NCBI RefSeq assembly: GCF_037076465.1
Contig: NZ_AP028908.1
Span: 1,240,001-1,304,000, forward strand
Reading direction: 5' to 3'
Length of the DNA: 64,000 nucleotides
DNA from: Pectobacterium araliae
Lineage (GTDB): Bacteria > Pseudomonadota > Gammaproteobacteria > Enterobacterales > Enterobacteriaceae
Every line of letters begins with the position of its first letter. The stretch's first letter is position 1. Position numbers and translations under genes: made by a program. Positions 30,139 through 38,999 of the stretch are shown here, piece by piece. Below the pieces are notes generated by a model that saw only the letters and a list, made by a program, of their open reading frames with translations, searched no databases and was not told the origin of the DNA.

Positions 30139-31176
30139 ATGAGTTATTCATTACAAAAGTCGATGGTGGCGAAAGTTGTTGGCATATCACTCGTGATGTT
30201 GCTTGCGGCTTGTTCCAGCGATCAGCGCTATAAGCGTCAGGTCAGTGGCGATGAATCCTATCTGAAGGCACCGGCGCTGCACGCGCTGAATACGCCTGCC
30301 GGGATGATTTTACCGGTGCAGAATGGGGATTATGATATACCGCCAGTTACCCTGAATGGTGCGGTCGGCAAGGAGCTGGATATTCGTCCTCCTGTGCAGC
30401 CATTGGCCTTGTTGAATGGTTCTCGTACCCAGGTTTCGGGGGATACGGCCACGCTGTTGTTAGAAAACAGCGCGCAAAACAGCCAGCTCTGGTCTCAGGT
30501 TATCCGCGTGCTGCAAGACAAAGCATTTACCATTGCCAGCCGTCAGGATGCCAGCCAAACGCTGACAACCGACTGGATTTCATGGCCGCGTGAAGATGAA
30601 GACGTCCCGTATCAAGGGCGTTATCAGATTTCCGTGCAGCAACAGGGGTATCAGGTCGCACTGGTTGTGAAGCTGCTGGGATTACAGCTGAACGGTCAGC
30701 CGGTGACGACGGGCGATCAGGCTCAGCGCTACACGGGTCTGATGCTGAATGCGCTTAGCAATGGTCTGGATTCTCAGGCAACCGCACGCGAAAACGCACT
30801 GGCAAACCGCACCATCGGTTCGCTGGATGTGCAGAGTGGGGCGGATGATACAGGCTTGCCACTGCTGATTGTGCGCGGTCCGTATACCGTTGTGTGGGAT
30901 CGTCTGCCTGTCGCATTGGATAAGATCGGCATGAAGGTTAACGATCGTAGCCGTCCGCAGGGTTCTGTCTCCGTGACGTATCGTGCGCCGAGCGGCGGAA
31001 CCTGGGATGACCTAGGCGCGAAAAATCCTGAACTGCCTAACGGTGATTACAAATTGCAGGTCGGCGATTTAGACAACCGCAGCAGTCTGCAATTTATCGA
31101 CTCCAAAGGGCATACGCTAACCCAGTCTCAGAACGATGCACTGGTGGCCGTATTCCAGGCGGCGTTCGGTAAATAA
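30139..31176 (+). CDS. bamC: Outer membrane assembly lipoprotein BamC
   Basis: 345-aa lipoprotein of the BAM complex. The lipobox LAAC has Cys25 as lipidation site, followed by an unstructured stretch and two helix-grip domains. E. coli BamC (NlpB) has 344 aa and also follows dapA. Probably co-transcribed with dapA. A hairpin terminator follows. Confidence 0.95.
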   Translation: MSYSLQKSMVAKVVGISLVMLLAACSSDQRYKRQVSGDESYLKAPALHALNTPAGMILPVQNGDYDIPPVTLNGAVGKELDIRPPVQPLALLNGSRTQVSGDTATLLLENSAQNSQLWSQVIRVLQDKAFTIASRQDASQTLTTDWISWPREDEDVPYQGRYQISVQQQGYQVALVVKLLGLQLNGQPVTTGDQAQRYTGLMLNALSNGLDSQATARENALANRTIGSLDVQSGADDTGLPLLIVRGPYTVVWDRLPVALDKIGMKVNDRSRPQGSVSVTYRAPSGGTWDDLGAKNPELPNGDYKLQVGDLDNRSSLQFIDSKGHTLTQSQNDALVAVFQAAFGK

Positions 31177-31186
31177 CGCATAAACT

Positions 31187-31212
31187 AAGGGTCGGATTAT
31201 CCGACCCTTCTT
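31187..31212 (+). terminator. Terminator after bamC
   Basis: AAGGGTCGG and CCGACCCTT form a 9-bp stem with a 5-base loop, followed by CTTC. Confidence 0.7.
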
Positions 31213-31248
31213 CATTCAAGCTCTCTACCCGAATTGGTGGGCGTTGTT

Positions 31249-31264
31249 GGCAACCGTTTGGGGA
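31249..31264. promoter_or_regulatory. PurR operator upstream of purC
   Basis: GGCAACCGTTTGGGGA reads on the other strand as TCCCCAAACGGTTGCC, close to the PurR consensus. It sits 55-70 bases before purC, within the expected promoter. Confidence 0.65.
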
Positions 31265-31318
31265 AGCGTTAAATATACGGGTCGTATTTTTGGCCCTCAC
31301 TGTGTGGAGTAATTAAAG

Positions 31319-32032
31319 ATGCAAAAGCTAGCTGAGCTGTATCGTGGAAAGGCGAAAACCGTCTACACCACCGAAGATCCCGATCTACTGGTGCTGGAGT
31401 TCCGCAATGATACATCAGCAGGAGACGGTGCGCGCATTGAGCAGTTTGACCGTAAAGGAATGGTAAATAACAAGTTCAACCATTTCATCATGAGCAAACT
31501 GGAAGAAGCAGGAATCCCAACCCAAATGGTGAGCCTGCTGTCTGACAATGAAGTGCTGGTGAAAAAACTGGAGATGGTGCCAGTCGAGTGTGTCGTGCGC
31601 AACCGCGCGGCGGGATCGCTGGTAAAACGTCTGGGTATTGAAGAAGGCATCGAGCTGAACCCGCCGTTGTTCGATCTGTTCCTGAAAAACGATGAGATGC
31701 ATGACCCGATGGTGAACGAATCTTACTGCAAGACGTTCGGCTGGGTGAATGAAGAGAATCTGGCTCGCATGAAAGCGCTGAGCTACAAGGCGAACGACGT
31801 GCTGAGCAAACTGTTTGGCGACGCCGGGCTGATTCTGGTCGATTTCAAGCTGGAGTTTGGTCTGTTCAAAGGTGAAGTCGTGCTGGGTGATGAGTTCTCA
31901 CCAGACGGTAGCCGCCTGTGGGACAAAGAAACGCTGAACAAAATGGATAAAGACCGTTTCCGTCAGAGCCTCGGTGGCTTGATTGAAGCGTATGAAGAAG
32001 TTGCGCACCGTATCGGCGTAAAATTAGACTAA
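31319..32032 (+). CDS. purC: SAICAR synthetase PurC
   Basis: ATP-dependent ligation of aspartate to CAIR in purine synthesis, 237 aa as in E. coli. It starts [32 protein letters not shown] and [11 protein letters not shown] are family blocks. A PurR box lies upstream. Order dapA-bamC-purC follows E. coli. Confidence 0.97.
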   Translation: MQKLAELYRGKAKTVYTTEDPDLLVLEFRNDTSAGDGARIEQFDRKGMVNNKFNHFIMSKLEEAGIPTQMVSLLSDNEVLVKKLEMVPVECVVRNRAAGSLVKRLGIEEGIELNPPLFDLFLKNDEMHDPMVNESYCKTFGWVNEENLARMKALSYKANDVLSKLFGDAGLILVDFKLEFGLFKGEVVLGDEFSPDGSRLWDKETLNKMDKDRFRQSLGGLIEAYEEVAHRIGVKLD

Positions 32033-32120
32033 CTGCGCAATCGTTTACGTTTAATACGCGGAGCTAATGATGCTCCGCGTATATTGTGAGAGAATGCTTC
32101 TAAAGCTGAGGTGACCCAGT

Positions 32121-32558
32121 TTAAAATATGTGGGTAAACACTTTGGATAATCTTACTTCGTTGCGATCCTTGATGTGCCACAGATAAAAAGTATCGCTTT
32201 TCCCTACAGGCTTTTTCCACACTTCGGAATCACCAAATCGTTTGATTTCTTTCTCGTAGCCGAGTTTTTTAAGATAGTCCCGCAACGGGGCTAGGTCACT
32301 AGCATCGCTGAAGATAATTTCATTCATCGGTGCGTAGCCATCGCCAATATGATATTCAAAATAATAACGCTCTGAAATTTTTGGCACGCCTGCGATATCT
32401 GTATCGGTAAAATATCGATAAACCACCATGTCGCTTTTTTCGTAGGCTGGATTGTCGCTGATTCTCTTATCAAGCCAACTTTCCAGACTGAAAACACCTA
32501 TGGTGTAAAGAACCAGCGCAATCAAGAGCCATTTTAAATATTTTTTCAAACTTAACAT
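32121..32558 (-). CDS. Small membrane-anchored protein of unknown function
   Basis: 145 aa, not recognised. One N-terminal transmembrane segment (about residues 8-25, LKWLLIALVLYTIGVFSL) is followed by a soluble, probably periplasmic domain rich in Tyr, Asp and Lys. Its start overlaps the stop of the upstream frameshifted gene by seven bases. The two probably form one unit, and the overlap could mean an effector-immunity or enzyme-inhibitor pair, which is speculation. Confidence 0.65.
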   Translation of the reverse strand: MLSLKKYLKWLLIALVLYTIGVFSLESWLDKRISDNPAYEKSDMVVYRYFTDTDIAGVPKISERYYFEYHIGDGYAPMNEIIFSDASDLAPLRDYLKKLGYEKEIKRFGDSEVWKKPVGKSDTFYLWHIKDRNEVRLSKVFTHIF

Positions 32559-33267
32559 TGTCCTGGATACACTCGTTTTTTGGCTGAAAATGTAGTGCCA
32601 TTATTTGTGAAGACTTCAACCTCGCCGGAAGTGAAATCATTCCAGGGAGTTATCCACGTAATGAAATGCGGTAGTTTCCCCTTATATGGAATATGACGAA
32701 TACATAAATCTTGTGGATCGGGGTAAAGCGTTGGGACAAATCCCCTATTTTTGTTCGCCCCAACTGGACCATAGTGATCCCAACGTCGGAGTGCGGATGC
32801 ATAGCTGACAGGTTGGACTTGATAGGCGTAGTGTCCTGGTATCAACGTCCTATAAAAACCGAACAGGTTAGAGACTAAATCCTCACCACTAAACCCGCTA
32901 TCGGTATACCAGGAGAACTGTGGTAGAGACTGTAAGCCTTCAAAATTGGATGCCGTATTCTCATCATCATTGCCAGCATGATTCGATTTATTTCGTCGCG
33001 AGTTTTCCCTTTACGAATAACCCATGTTGAATATTTTCCTATTCCCAAACAGCGGTTAAAGCGATTTATATACATACTCTGATCATACATAATCGTGTAA
33101 TAGGGAACGTTATTAGCTTCACCAGCCTGAAATTGGAGCTGAAGCGCCCTTATGTCGTCGCCCCTTGCATGCCCCATGTCGAGCCAACCTAAGATTTTGG
33201 TATAAACCAATCCATTGCGAAGCGAATCAAATAGAGCGCCATCTTTAATATCTTGTCTGCTACTCAT
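32552..33267 (-). pseudogene. Frameshifted gene of unknown function
   Basis: Two frames form one protein of about 238 aa. The first frame (33267 to about 32949) runs to TRDEINRIMLAMMM. The second frame continues as NFEGLQSL, then TDSGFSGEDLVSNL, and ends YPGQC. Inserting one base around 32944-32952 (in CCAATTTT on the minus strand) joins them. So this is a single-base deletion, or a sequencing error. The N-terminal half has a GWLDMGHARGDD motif. I do not recognise the family. Confidence 0.7.
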
Positions 33268-33612
33268 AAACTATCCCTGTTTATCCGTCATTTTTCATTC
33301 TATTGGTGAGGGTGATGTGGGTCAAGTTGATGTTTCACATGAAATATTAAAAAATAAAATCAATTTAAGTATTAATGTCATAATATCATTCGATGATATT
33401 TGCTATGCATAAATAATATATTTCACTTTTTTGTTATTAATCATTGGTCGTTTATATTGAGCAATTATCGTGAGAACGATCTCCAGATTGCGCAGGTTGT
33501 ACGAAGGCGAACCGGAAATTTTTATAGGAGAGAATCGACGGTCGGTTCATTAATGCTATCATCGCGGTTTGCTTAACGCGCAACCTGATGACTTTTCGGC
33601 AGACTCGCATCC
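33268..33612. other. AT-rich intergenic region
   Basis: 345 bases. 33330-33460 is clearly AT-richer than its surroundings, as expected at the edge of an acquired patch. It should contain the promoters of the frameshifted gene (leftward) and of the yeaL-like gene (rightward), but I could not place them with confidence. No gene seen. Confidence 0.5.
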
Positions 33613-34065
33613 ATGGCTTACATCGATCCAACATTGTTAATTCTGCTCGTCCTGGCGGGGCTGGGTATCATCAGCCACAACATGACCGTCACACTGGCGA
33701 TTCTGGTGCTGCTGGCGATACGCATCACGCCTTTGAATAGCTATTTTCCGTGGGTAGAAAAATACGGCCTGAGCATCGGTATCGTCATTCTGACGATTGG
33801 CGTGATGGCACCGATTGCCAGCGGAAAAATTACCGCCAGTGAAGTGATGCATTCCTTCCTGCACTGGAAATCCCTGCTGGCGATCCTCATTGGTGTTGTC
33901 GTGTCCTGGCTTGGCGGACGCGGCGTGTCGCTGATGAGCAACCAGCCTTCCGTTGTGGCCGGGTTGCTGGTGGGGACGGTCATGGGCGTGGCGCTGTTTC
34001 GCGGCGTTCCGGTTGGTCCGCTGATCGCCGCAGGGCTGCTTTCTCTGCTGATCGGCAAGACCTGA
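33613..34065 (+). CDS. UPF0756 / DUF441 membrane protein (YeaL family)
   Basis: 150 aa with four to five hydrophobic segments and the DUF441 pattern ([20 protein letters not shown] at the start, [13 protein letters not shown] near the end). Inner membrane protein of unknown function. The ATG at 33613 begins MAYIDPTLL. tmcA starts 15 bases downstream, so they may be co-transcribed. Confidence 0.88.
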   Translation: MAYIDPTLLILLVLAGLGIISHNMTVTLAILVLLAIRITPLNSYFPWVEKYGLSIGIVILTIGVMAPIASGKITASEVMHSFLHWKSLLAILIGVVVSWLGGRGVSLMSNQPSVVAGLLVGTVMGVALFRGVPVGPLIAAGLLSLLIGKT

Positions 34066-34082
34066 TTGATCCGGCGCGTGTG

Positions 34083-36167
34083 ATGATGTTTCGTGATTTT
34101 CTCCACAGTCAACGCCAGCAGCAGCGCTATGGCGTCCGGCGATTGCTGGTGCTGAGCGGTGAAGCGAACTGGTGTGAAGAGCAGGCATTGGCGCTCAGTG
34201 GCCAGTTGTCCGGCGACTGGCTGTGGGTTAGCGAACACGCGCCTGATTCCGTCACCGCGCTGCCAGCCAGTCGAGTGCGGACGCTGCTGGGGCGGGAGTT
34301 TCTTCACGCAGTGTTTGATGCACGTAGCGGCGTGGATGTCGAGGCGCTGGCGATGCTGTCAGGCACGCTACAGGCGGGGAGCTGGCTGATTATATTGGTG
34401 CCGTCGTGGCAGGCATGGCCGACACAGCCGGATCAAGACAGCCTGCGTTGGAGCGAACAAGAACAGCCGATTGCTACCCCGCACTTTATCCAACATTTGC
34501 AGCGCCAGCTGTTAGCCGATGAGGACGTTGTTCTCTGGCAGCAGGATCAGGCATTCGTGATTCGGCCATTGGCCGTGCGATCGGACTGGCAGCCAGCTAG
34601 CGGTGAACCGACAGCGCGGCAGCAGCACATTCTGCATGAATTGAGTGTTGCTGAATCTGGCGTATTGGTGGTTACTGCACCGCGTGGGCGGGGGAAATCG
34701 GCGATGGCAGGAATGCTGACGCAGCGGAGCCGCGGTGCCTGCTGGATCACCGCACCTTCCCGTGCTGCGACCGATATTCTGCAACAGCACGCGCGTGCTG
34801 ATACGCAGTTTTGGGCACCGGATGCGCTATTGGCACACTGTTGCCTTCATGGTGCACCCAGTGTCGACTGGTTGTTAATTGATGAAGCGGCGGCGATCCC
34901 GTCTTCCGTGCTCTCCGCGCTGTTACCATATTTTTCCCGCATTCTGATGACCACGACGGTTCAAGGGTATGAAGGTACTGGACGGGGTTTCTTGCTGAAA
35001 TTTTGTGCTTCGCTGCCGCAGTGGCGGGCGTTTACGCTGGACGATCCGCTGCGCTGGGCCGTTAACGATCCGCTGGAGAGGGTGTTGGAGCAGGCGCTGC
35101 TGTTCAATGAGCCTACTCTGTTGCATTCTCGGCTGAATCCCGTTGCGGGTTCGCGGGCTTTGCCCTCTGCCGAACTGGATATTCGCACCGAACGTGCCGC
35201 CGACTGGCTGATACATCCTGAGCGTCTGACGTGGTGCTACGCGCTCTTGTGCAGTGCGCATTACCGTACCTCGCCGCTGGATCTGCGCCGTCTGATGGAT
35301 GCGCCGGGCATGCATATTGCCAGCGCACAGGTAGCAGGCGAGATGTGTGGCGTACTGTGGCTGGTGGAGGAGGGGGGGCTGTTTGCCTCATTGGCGCATG
35401 AGGTATGGGCGGGGCGGCGGCGTCCGCGCGGTAATCTGGTGGCGCAGTCGCTGGCAGCGCACGCTGGTTTGTGGTATGCGCCGATGCTGCGTGCGCGCCG
35501 CGTGAGCCGGATAGCGGTGGCATCGCCATCTCGCCGACAGGGTATCGGCAAAGCGTTAATTGCAGACCAGACACGCGAGGCGCAACGACAGGCGCTGGAT
35601 TACCTATCGGTCAGTTTCGGTTATCAGCAAGACCTTTGGGCGTTCTGGCAATCGTGTGGCTTTCAACTAGTGCGCATCGGCAGCCATCTTGAGGCCAGCA
35701 GCGGCTGTTATAGCGCGATGGCCGTACTGCCGCTGAGTGAGGCAGGGCACAAACTGGCGGAGCAGGGAAGTCAGCAATTGACGCGTGACTGGTTTTGGTT
35801 ACAGCGCCTGATTCCGCTGAACCTTGCGCTGCCGCAGACAGGAAATACCGAGCTGAATGAAGACGACTGGCGTGAACTGGCGGGGTTTGCGTTTGCACAT
35901 CGACCGATGGAAGCCAGCTTTGCTTCACTTTGTCGTTTATTGCTGAATACTTCGTTGCCGCTGCCTGCGCTACGCCTGCTGGCGGAAAAACCGGGTGAAG
36001 GTGAGCAAATAGCGACGACGCTGGGGCTGAGCGGCAGGAAAACGCTTTTGAAGCGCTGGCGAGAAGAAACGGGCACTGCGCTGGTCGAGCTCGATGCACA
36101 GCGGTGTGAACATTGGCAACAATGGGGACTTTCAGCCCCTTCGGCGGAGGATGCGCCTCATCCCTGA
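34083..36167 (+). CDS. tmcA: tRNA(Met) cytidine acetyltransferase TmcA
   Basis: Acetylates the wobble cytidine (ac4C34) of elongator tRNA(Met), using acetyl-CoA and ATP or GTP. About 694 aa. The helicase-like domain has Walker A APRGRGKSA at about residue 205 and Walker B DWLLIDEAAAIP. The GNAT domain has RRPRGNLVAQSLAAHAG and RVSRIAVASPSRRQGIGKAL. Start uncertain among GTG 34080, ATG 34083 and ATG 34086. Confidence 0.94.
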   Translation: MMFRDFLHSQRQQQRYGVRRLLVLSGEANWCEEQALALSGQLSGDWLWVSEHAPDSVTALPASRVRTLLGREFLHAVFDARSGVDVEALAMLSGTLQAGSWLIILVPSWQAWPTQPDQDSLRWSEQEQPIATPHFIQHLQRQLLADEDVVLWQQDQAFVIRPLAVRSDWQPASGEPTARQQHILHELSVAESGVLVVTAPRGRGKSAMAGMLTQRSRGACWITAPSRAATDILQQHARADTQFWAPDALLAHCCLHGAPSVDWLLIDEAAAIPSSVLSALLPYFSRILMTTTVQGYEGTGRGFLLKFCASLPQWRAFTLDDPLRWAVNDPLERVLEQALLFNEPTLLHSRLNPVAGSRALPSAELDIRTERAADWLIHPERLTWCYALLCSAHYRTSPLDLRRLMDAPGMHIASAQVAGEMCGVLWLVEEGGLFASLAHEVWAGRRRPRGNLVAQSLAAHAGLWYAPMLRARRVSRIAVASPSRRQGIGKALIADQTREAQRQALDYLSVSFGYQQDLWAFWQSCGFQLVRIGSHLEASSGCYSAMAVLPLSEAGHKLAEQGSQQLTRDWFWLQRLIPLNLALPQTGNTELNEDDWRELAGFAFAHRPMEASFASLCRLLLNTSLPLPALRLLAEKPGEGEQIATTLGLSGRKTLLKRWREETGTALVELDAQRCEHWQQWGLSAPSAEDAPHP

Positions 36168-36183
36168 GACGCAGGCTACGGCG

Positions 36184-37449
36184 TTAGCCCAACTGCGATT
36201 TGAAGGTAGGTGCGCGGCGAAGCAATCCCCACATCGTTTCTTGCCAGCGGATTTTTTGCGCCTCTAACAACTGCGGATAACGCTGATAAAACGCGTCCTC
36301 TTTCGCGGAAAAATCCGGGTTCTCCTGAAGCCATTGTTCACGTAGCGCAGTAATTTGCTCATCCGTGAGCTGTTTATTGGGCGTGGCGTCTTCCTGTTCT
36401 TTAAACCAACGGAAGCGCTGATCCGGCGTGGCGCGTTCTTCTCTGCTCCATCCGTCGTTAATTTGCAGGATCTGCGCCAGCGTGAAGCCGAGCGTGGTAC
36501 TGATGCCTAGCCAGCTATTAACATCGGATGCGGCAGGTGGCGGCGATAGGCTGGCGAGTATTGTCGCAATATTTTTTTCCAGGCCGAGTTCGCTGGAGGC
36601 TTTCTCCCCCCAGCCGATCGCTTGCTGATGCAGCGTCGTCCATTCGCTTTCCGCCACGGTTTCACTCGCCAACAACCGCGAAATAGCGCTAATCCACTGC
36701 TGGCGCAGGTTGTCTACCGTGCTGTCTGCCAGCCAGTCTGACCACGGATTGCCCGCGTCGTCTAACCACTGCTGTAGCCATTGTAGCGCGACGCCGTCTA
36801 CGGTTTTTCCGGGAGCGATGGCGGCAAAGAGGGCGTCAACCTGCGCGGGCGTGGTGCTCGGCAGTTTTTCCAGCAGCAAGCCGAGTGCGGCAGGCAGTCC
36901 GGTGACGCGTTCAAAGACACGAATGTCCTCGCTGTGCACCAACACGGTAGAGATTGAGCCTTTGTTATCCTGCCAATAGGGTGAAAAGGCGTGTTCAATA
37001 TCGCCGTCTGCCGCATGCTGACGTAGCCGCTGGTGGAGAAACGCGTGCAACGAAGTATCGCCATAGAACGAGCCCCATTCCACGCGGGTATCAGCCAGCG
37101 GTTGGGCGGTATTTTGTATCGTAATCTGGTGCGATTCTAGCCAGCCGCGTAGCTGCGCCAGCGTTTTCACACCGATCTGCCGTGAAACCTCCTGTCCATT
37201 TTTAAACAGCAGTAGCGTAGGAATACCGCGCACCCCAAAACGCTGCATCAATGCCGGATATTGCTCCACATCCAGCTTGGCGACGGTCAAGTTGTCTGGC
37301 GTGTTATCCGCGATGGTGTCCAGCAGTGGAGCCAGCGTTTTACACGGCTGGCACCAGGGAGCCCACAGATCAAGCAAAATGGGTTTGTCGTTATTATTGA
37401 GTAATGCATCCAGCGAGGTATCGCTGGCAGTGATAATGGCGTCGGACAT
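36184..37449 (-). CDS. Thioredoxin domain fused to unknown C-terminal domain
   Basis: 421 aa. Residues 1-110 are a full thioredoxin fold with active site WCQPC (Cys33 and Cys36) and RGIPTLLLF carrying the cis-Pro. The remaining 300 residues are not recognised and are helix-rich and Trp-rich. ATG at 37449 is preceded by GGAGAC. No signal peptide, so cytoplasmic. It is the last gene after the tldE-like and tldD-like genes. This suggests disulfide reduction of the same substrate, which is an inference. It differs from CnoX, which lacks the CxxC and is encoded at 12494. Confidence 0.8.
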   Translation of the reverse strand: MSDAIITASDTSLDALLNNNDKPILLDLWAPWCQPCKTLAPLLDTIADNTPDNLTVAKLDVEQYPALMQRFGVRGIPTLLLFKNGQEVSRQIGVKTLAQLRGWLESHQITIQNTAQPLADTRVEWGSFYGDTSLHAFLHQRLRQHAADGDIEHAFSPYWQDNKGSISTVLVHSEDIRVFERVTGLPAALGLLLEKLPSTTPAQVDALFAAIAPGKTVDGVALQWLQQWLDDAGNPWSDWLADSTVDNLRQQWISAISRLLASETVAESEWTTLHQQAIGWGEKASSELGLEKNIATILASLSPPPAASDVNSWLGISTTLGFTLAQILQINDGWSREERATPDQRFRWFKEQEDATPNKQLTDEQITALREQWLQENPDFSAKEDAFYQRYPQLLEAQKIRWQETMWGLLRRAPTFKSQLG

Positions 37450-37519
37450 GGTGTCTCCATTCAGCGAAAAATTGTGAACAAATGCGCAGGAAACGGGCAA
37501 TAAACCGTGGCGACATGGC

Positions 37520-38965
37520 TTATTGTGAGCCGCCTACGGTCATGTTGTCGATGCGAAGCGTTGGCTGGCCGACGCTGACGGGCAAGGATTGACCTTCCTT
37601 AGTACACGCGATATTGCCGTCATCTAAAGCCAGATCGTTGCCCACCATTGCGACGTGCAGCAGTGCTTCCGGCCCGTGACCAATCAGCGTCGCGCCCTTC
37701 ACTGGACGGGTGACGCGCCCGTTTTCAATCAGATAGGCTTCTGTGGTGGAAAAGACATACTTCCCGCTGCTGATATCCACCTGTCCGCCGCCGAAGCCGA
37801 CAGCATAGAGGCCGTTTTTGACCGACGCGATCACTTCTTCTGCCGGGTACTGTCCTGCCAGCATGTAGGTATTGGTCATACGCGGCAGCGGCAGCGCGGA
37901 GTAGGACGCCCGACGTGCGTTGCCCGTTAGCGCAGTATTCATCAGTCTGGCGTTGAGGCTGTCCTGTAAATAGCCGCGCAGGATGCCGTCCTCAATGAGC
38001 GTCGTACACTGTGACGGCGTGCCTTCATCGTCCACATGCAGCGAACCCCGTCGGTTGGCGAGCGTGCCGTCATCTACGACGGTAATACCCGGTGCGGCGA
38101 CGCGTTCTCCTAATAAACTGGAAAATGCGGAACTGCCTTTACGGTTAAAGTCGCCCTCCAGACCGTGTCCGATGGCTTCATGCAGCAAGATTCCGGGTGA
38201 ACCAGCGCCGAGAATCACGCTATAAGTGCCTGCGGGCACCGGACTGGCGTCCAGATTATTCAGTGCCTGATCGACGGCCTGATTGACCCAATGGCTGACC
38301 GTTTCTTCATCAAAGAATCGGTAGTCGAGGCGTCGCCCGCCACCGCCGGAACCATTCTCCCGCCGGCCCTGCTGTTCGACGACGACATTAATGACCAGAT
38401 TCACTAGTGGCCGAACGTCGGTAGCGAGCCGACCGTCATGTCGGGCAATGAGAATAGTTTCATGTGAGGCATTCAGGTAGGCCGTTACCTGTGTCACACG
38501 GGGATCGCGGGCGCGCGCCTGACGATCGATAGTAAATAGCAACTGGCGTTTATGTTCTTCCGTGATAGCAAGCAACGGATTGTCTGCCGGATAGAGCGCG
38601 GTGGTGCCGTGCGGTAGCGATGCGGGTAATGCCACGCTAGCGCTTTGCCCCTGGCGACTGATTTCTCTTACCGTACTGGCAGCTTGCAGAATAGCCTGTG
38701 GACTCAGGTCATTGGTGTAGGAGAAGGCGGTTTTCTCACCGCTGACGGCGCGGACGCCAACACCTTGATCGCGATTGAAGCCGGTAGGACGCACAATCCC
38801 GTTTTCGAGCTGCCAGCCTTCCTGCTGACGACGCTGAAAATAGAGATCGGCATAGTCCACCTGACGTTGCATGATGTGGTTCAGCGCGCGCGTTATCTCC
38901 GTCGTTTCCAGCGAAAATGCCGACAGCGCAGGTGAGACTGACGCTCTGGAAGCGTGTATTGCCAT
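37520..38965 (-). CDS. tldD: TldD-like metallopeptidase
   Basis: 481 aa from ATG 38965, the same length as E. coli TldD. The zinc motif HEAIGH (His262, Glu263, His267) is intact within LHEAIGHGLEGD. The C-terminal block GQPTLRIDNMTVGGSQ is diagnostic. E. coli TldD forms a heterodimer with TldE that cleaves unfolded peptides, matures microcin B17 and degrades CcdA. In E. coli the two genes are unlinked; here the homologues are adjacent. It may be a paralogue of a housekeeping tldD elsewhere, which cannot be judged from this window. Confidence 0.88.
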   Translation of the reverse strand: MAIHASRASVSPALSAFSLETTEITRALNHIMQRQVDYADLYFQRRQQEGWQLENGIVRPTGFNRDQGVGVRAVSGEKTAFSYTNDLSPQAILQAASTVREISRQGQSASVALPASLPHGTTALYPADNPLLAITEEHKRQLLFTIDRQARARDPRVTQVTAYLNASHETILIARHDGRLATDVRPLVNLVINVVVEQQGRRENGSGGGGRRLDYRFFDEETVSHWVNQAVDQALNNLDASPVPAGTYSVILGAGSPGILLHEAIGHGLEGDFNRKGSSAFSSLLGERVAAPGITVVDDGTLANRRGSLHVDDEGTPSQCTTLIEDGILRGYLQDSLNARLMNTALTGNARRASYSALPLPRMTNTYMLAGQYPAEEVIASVKNGLYAVGFGGGQVDISSGKYVFSTTEAYLIENGRVTRPVKGATLIGHGPEALLHVAMVGNDLALDDGNIACTKEGQSLPVSVGQPTLRIDNMTVGGSQ

Positions 38966-38999
38966 GATGGTGATCCTGTTTCTATGACGCGATGTGGGA

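Noticed and set aside
33215..33412. Plus-strand frame of 65 codons
   Set aside because: Overlaps the start of the minus-strand frameshifted gene and has no family match or clear ribosome binding site.
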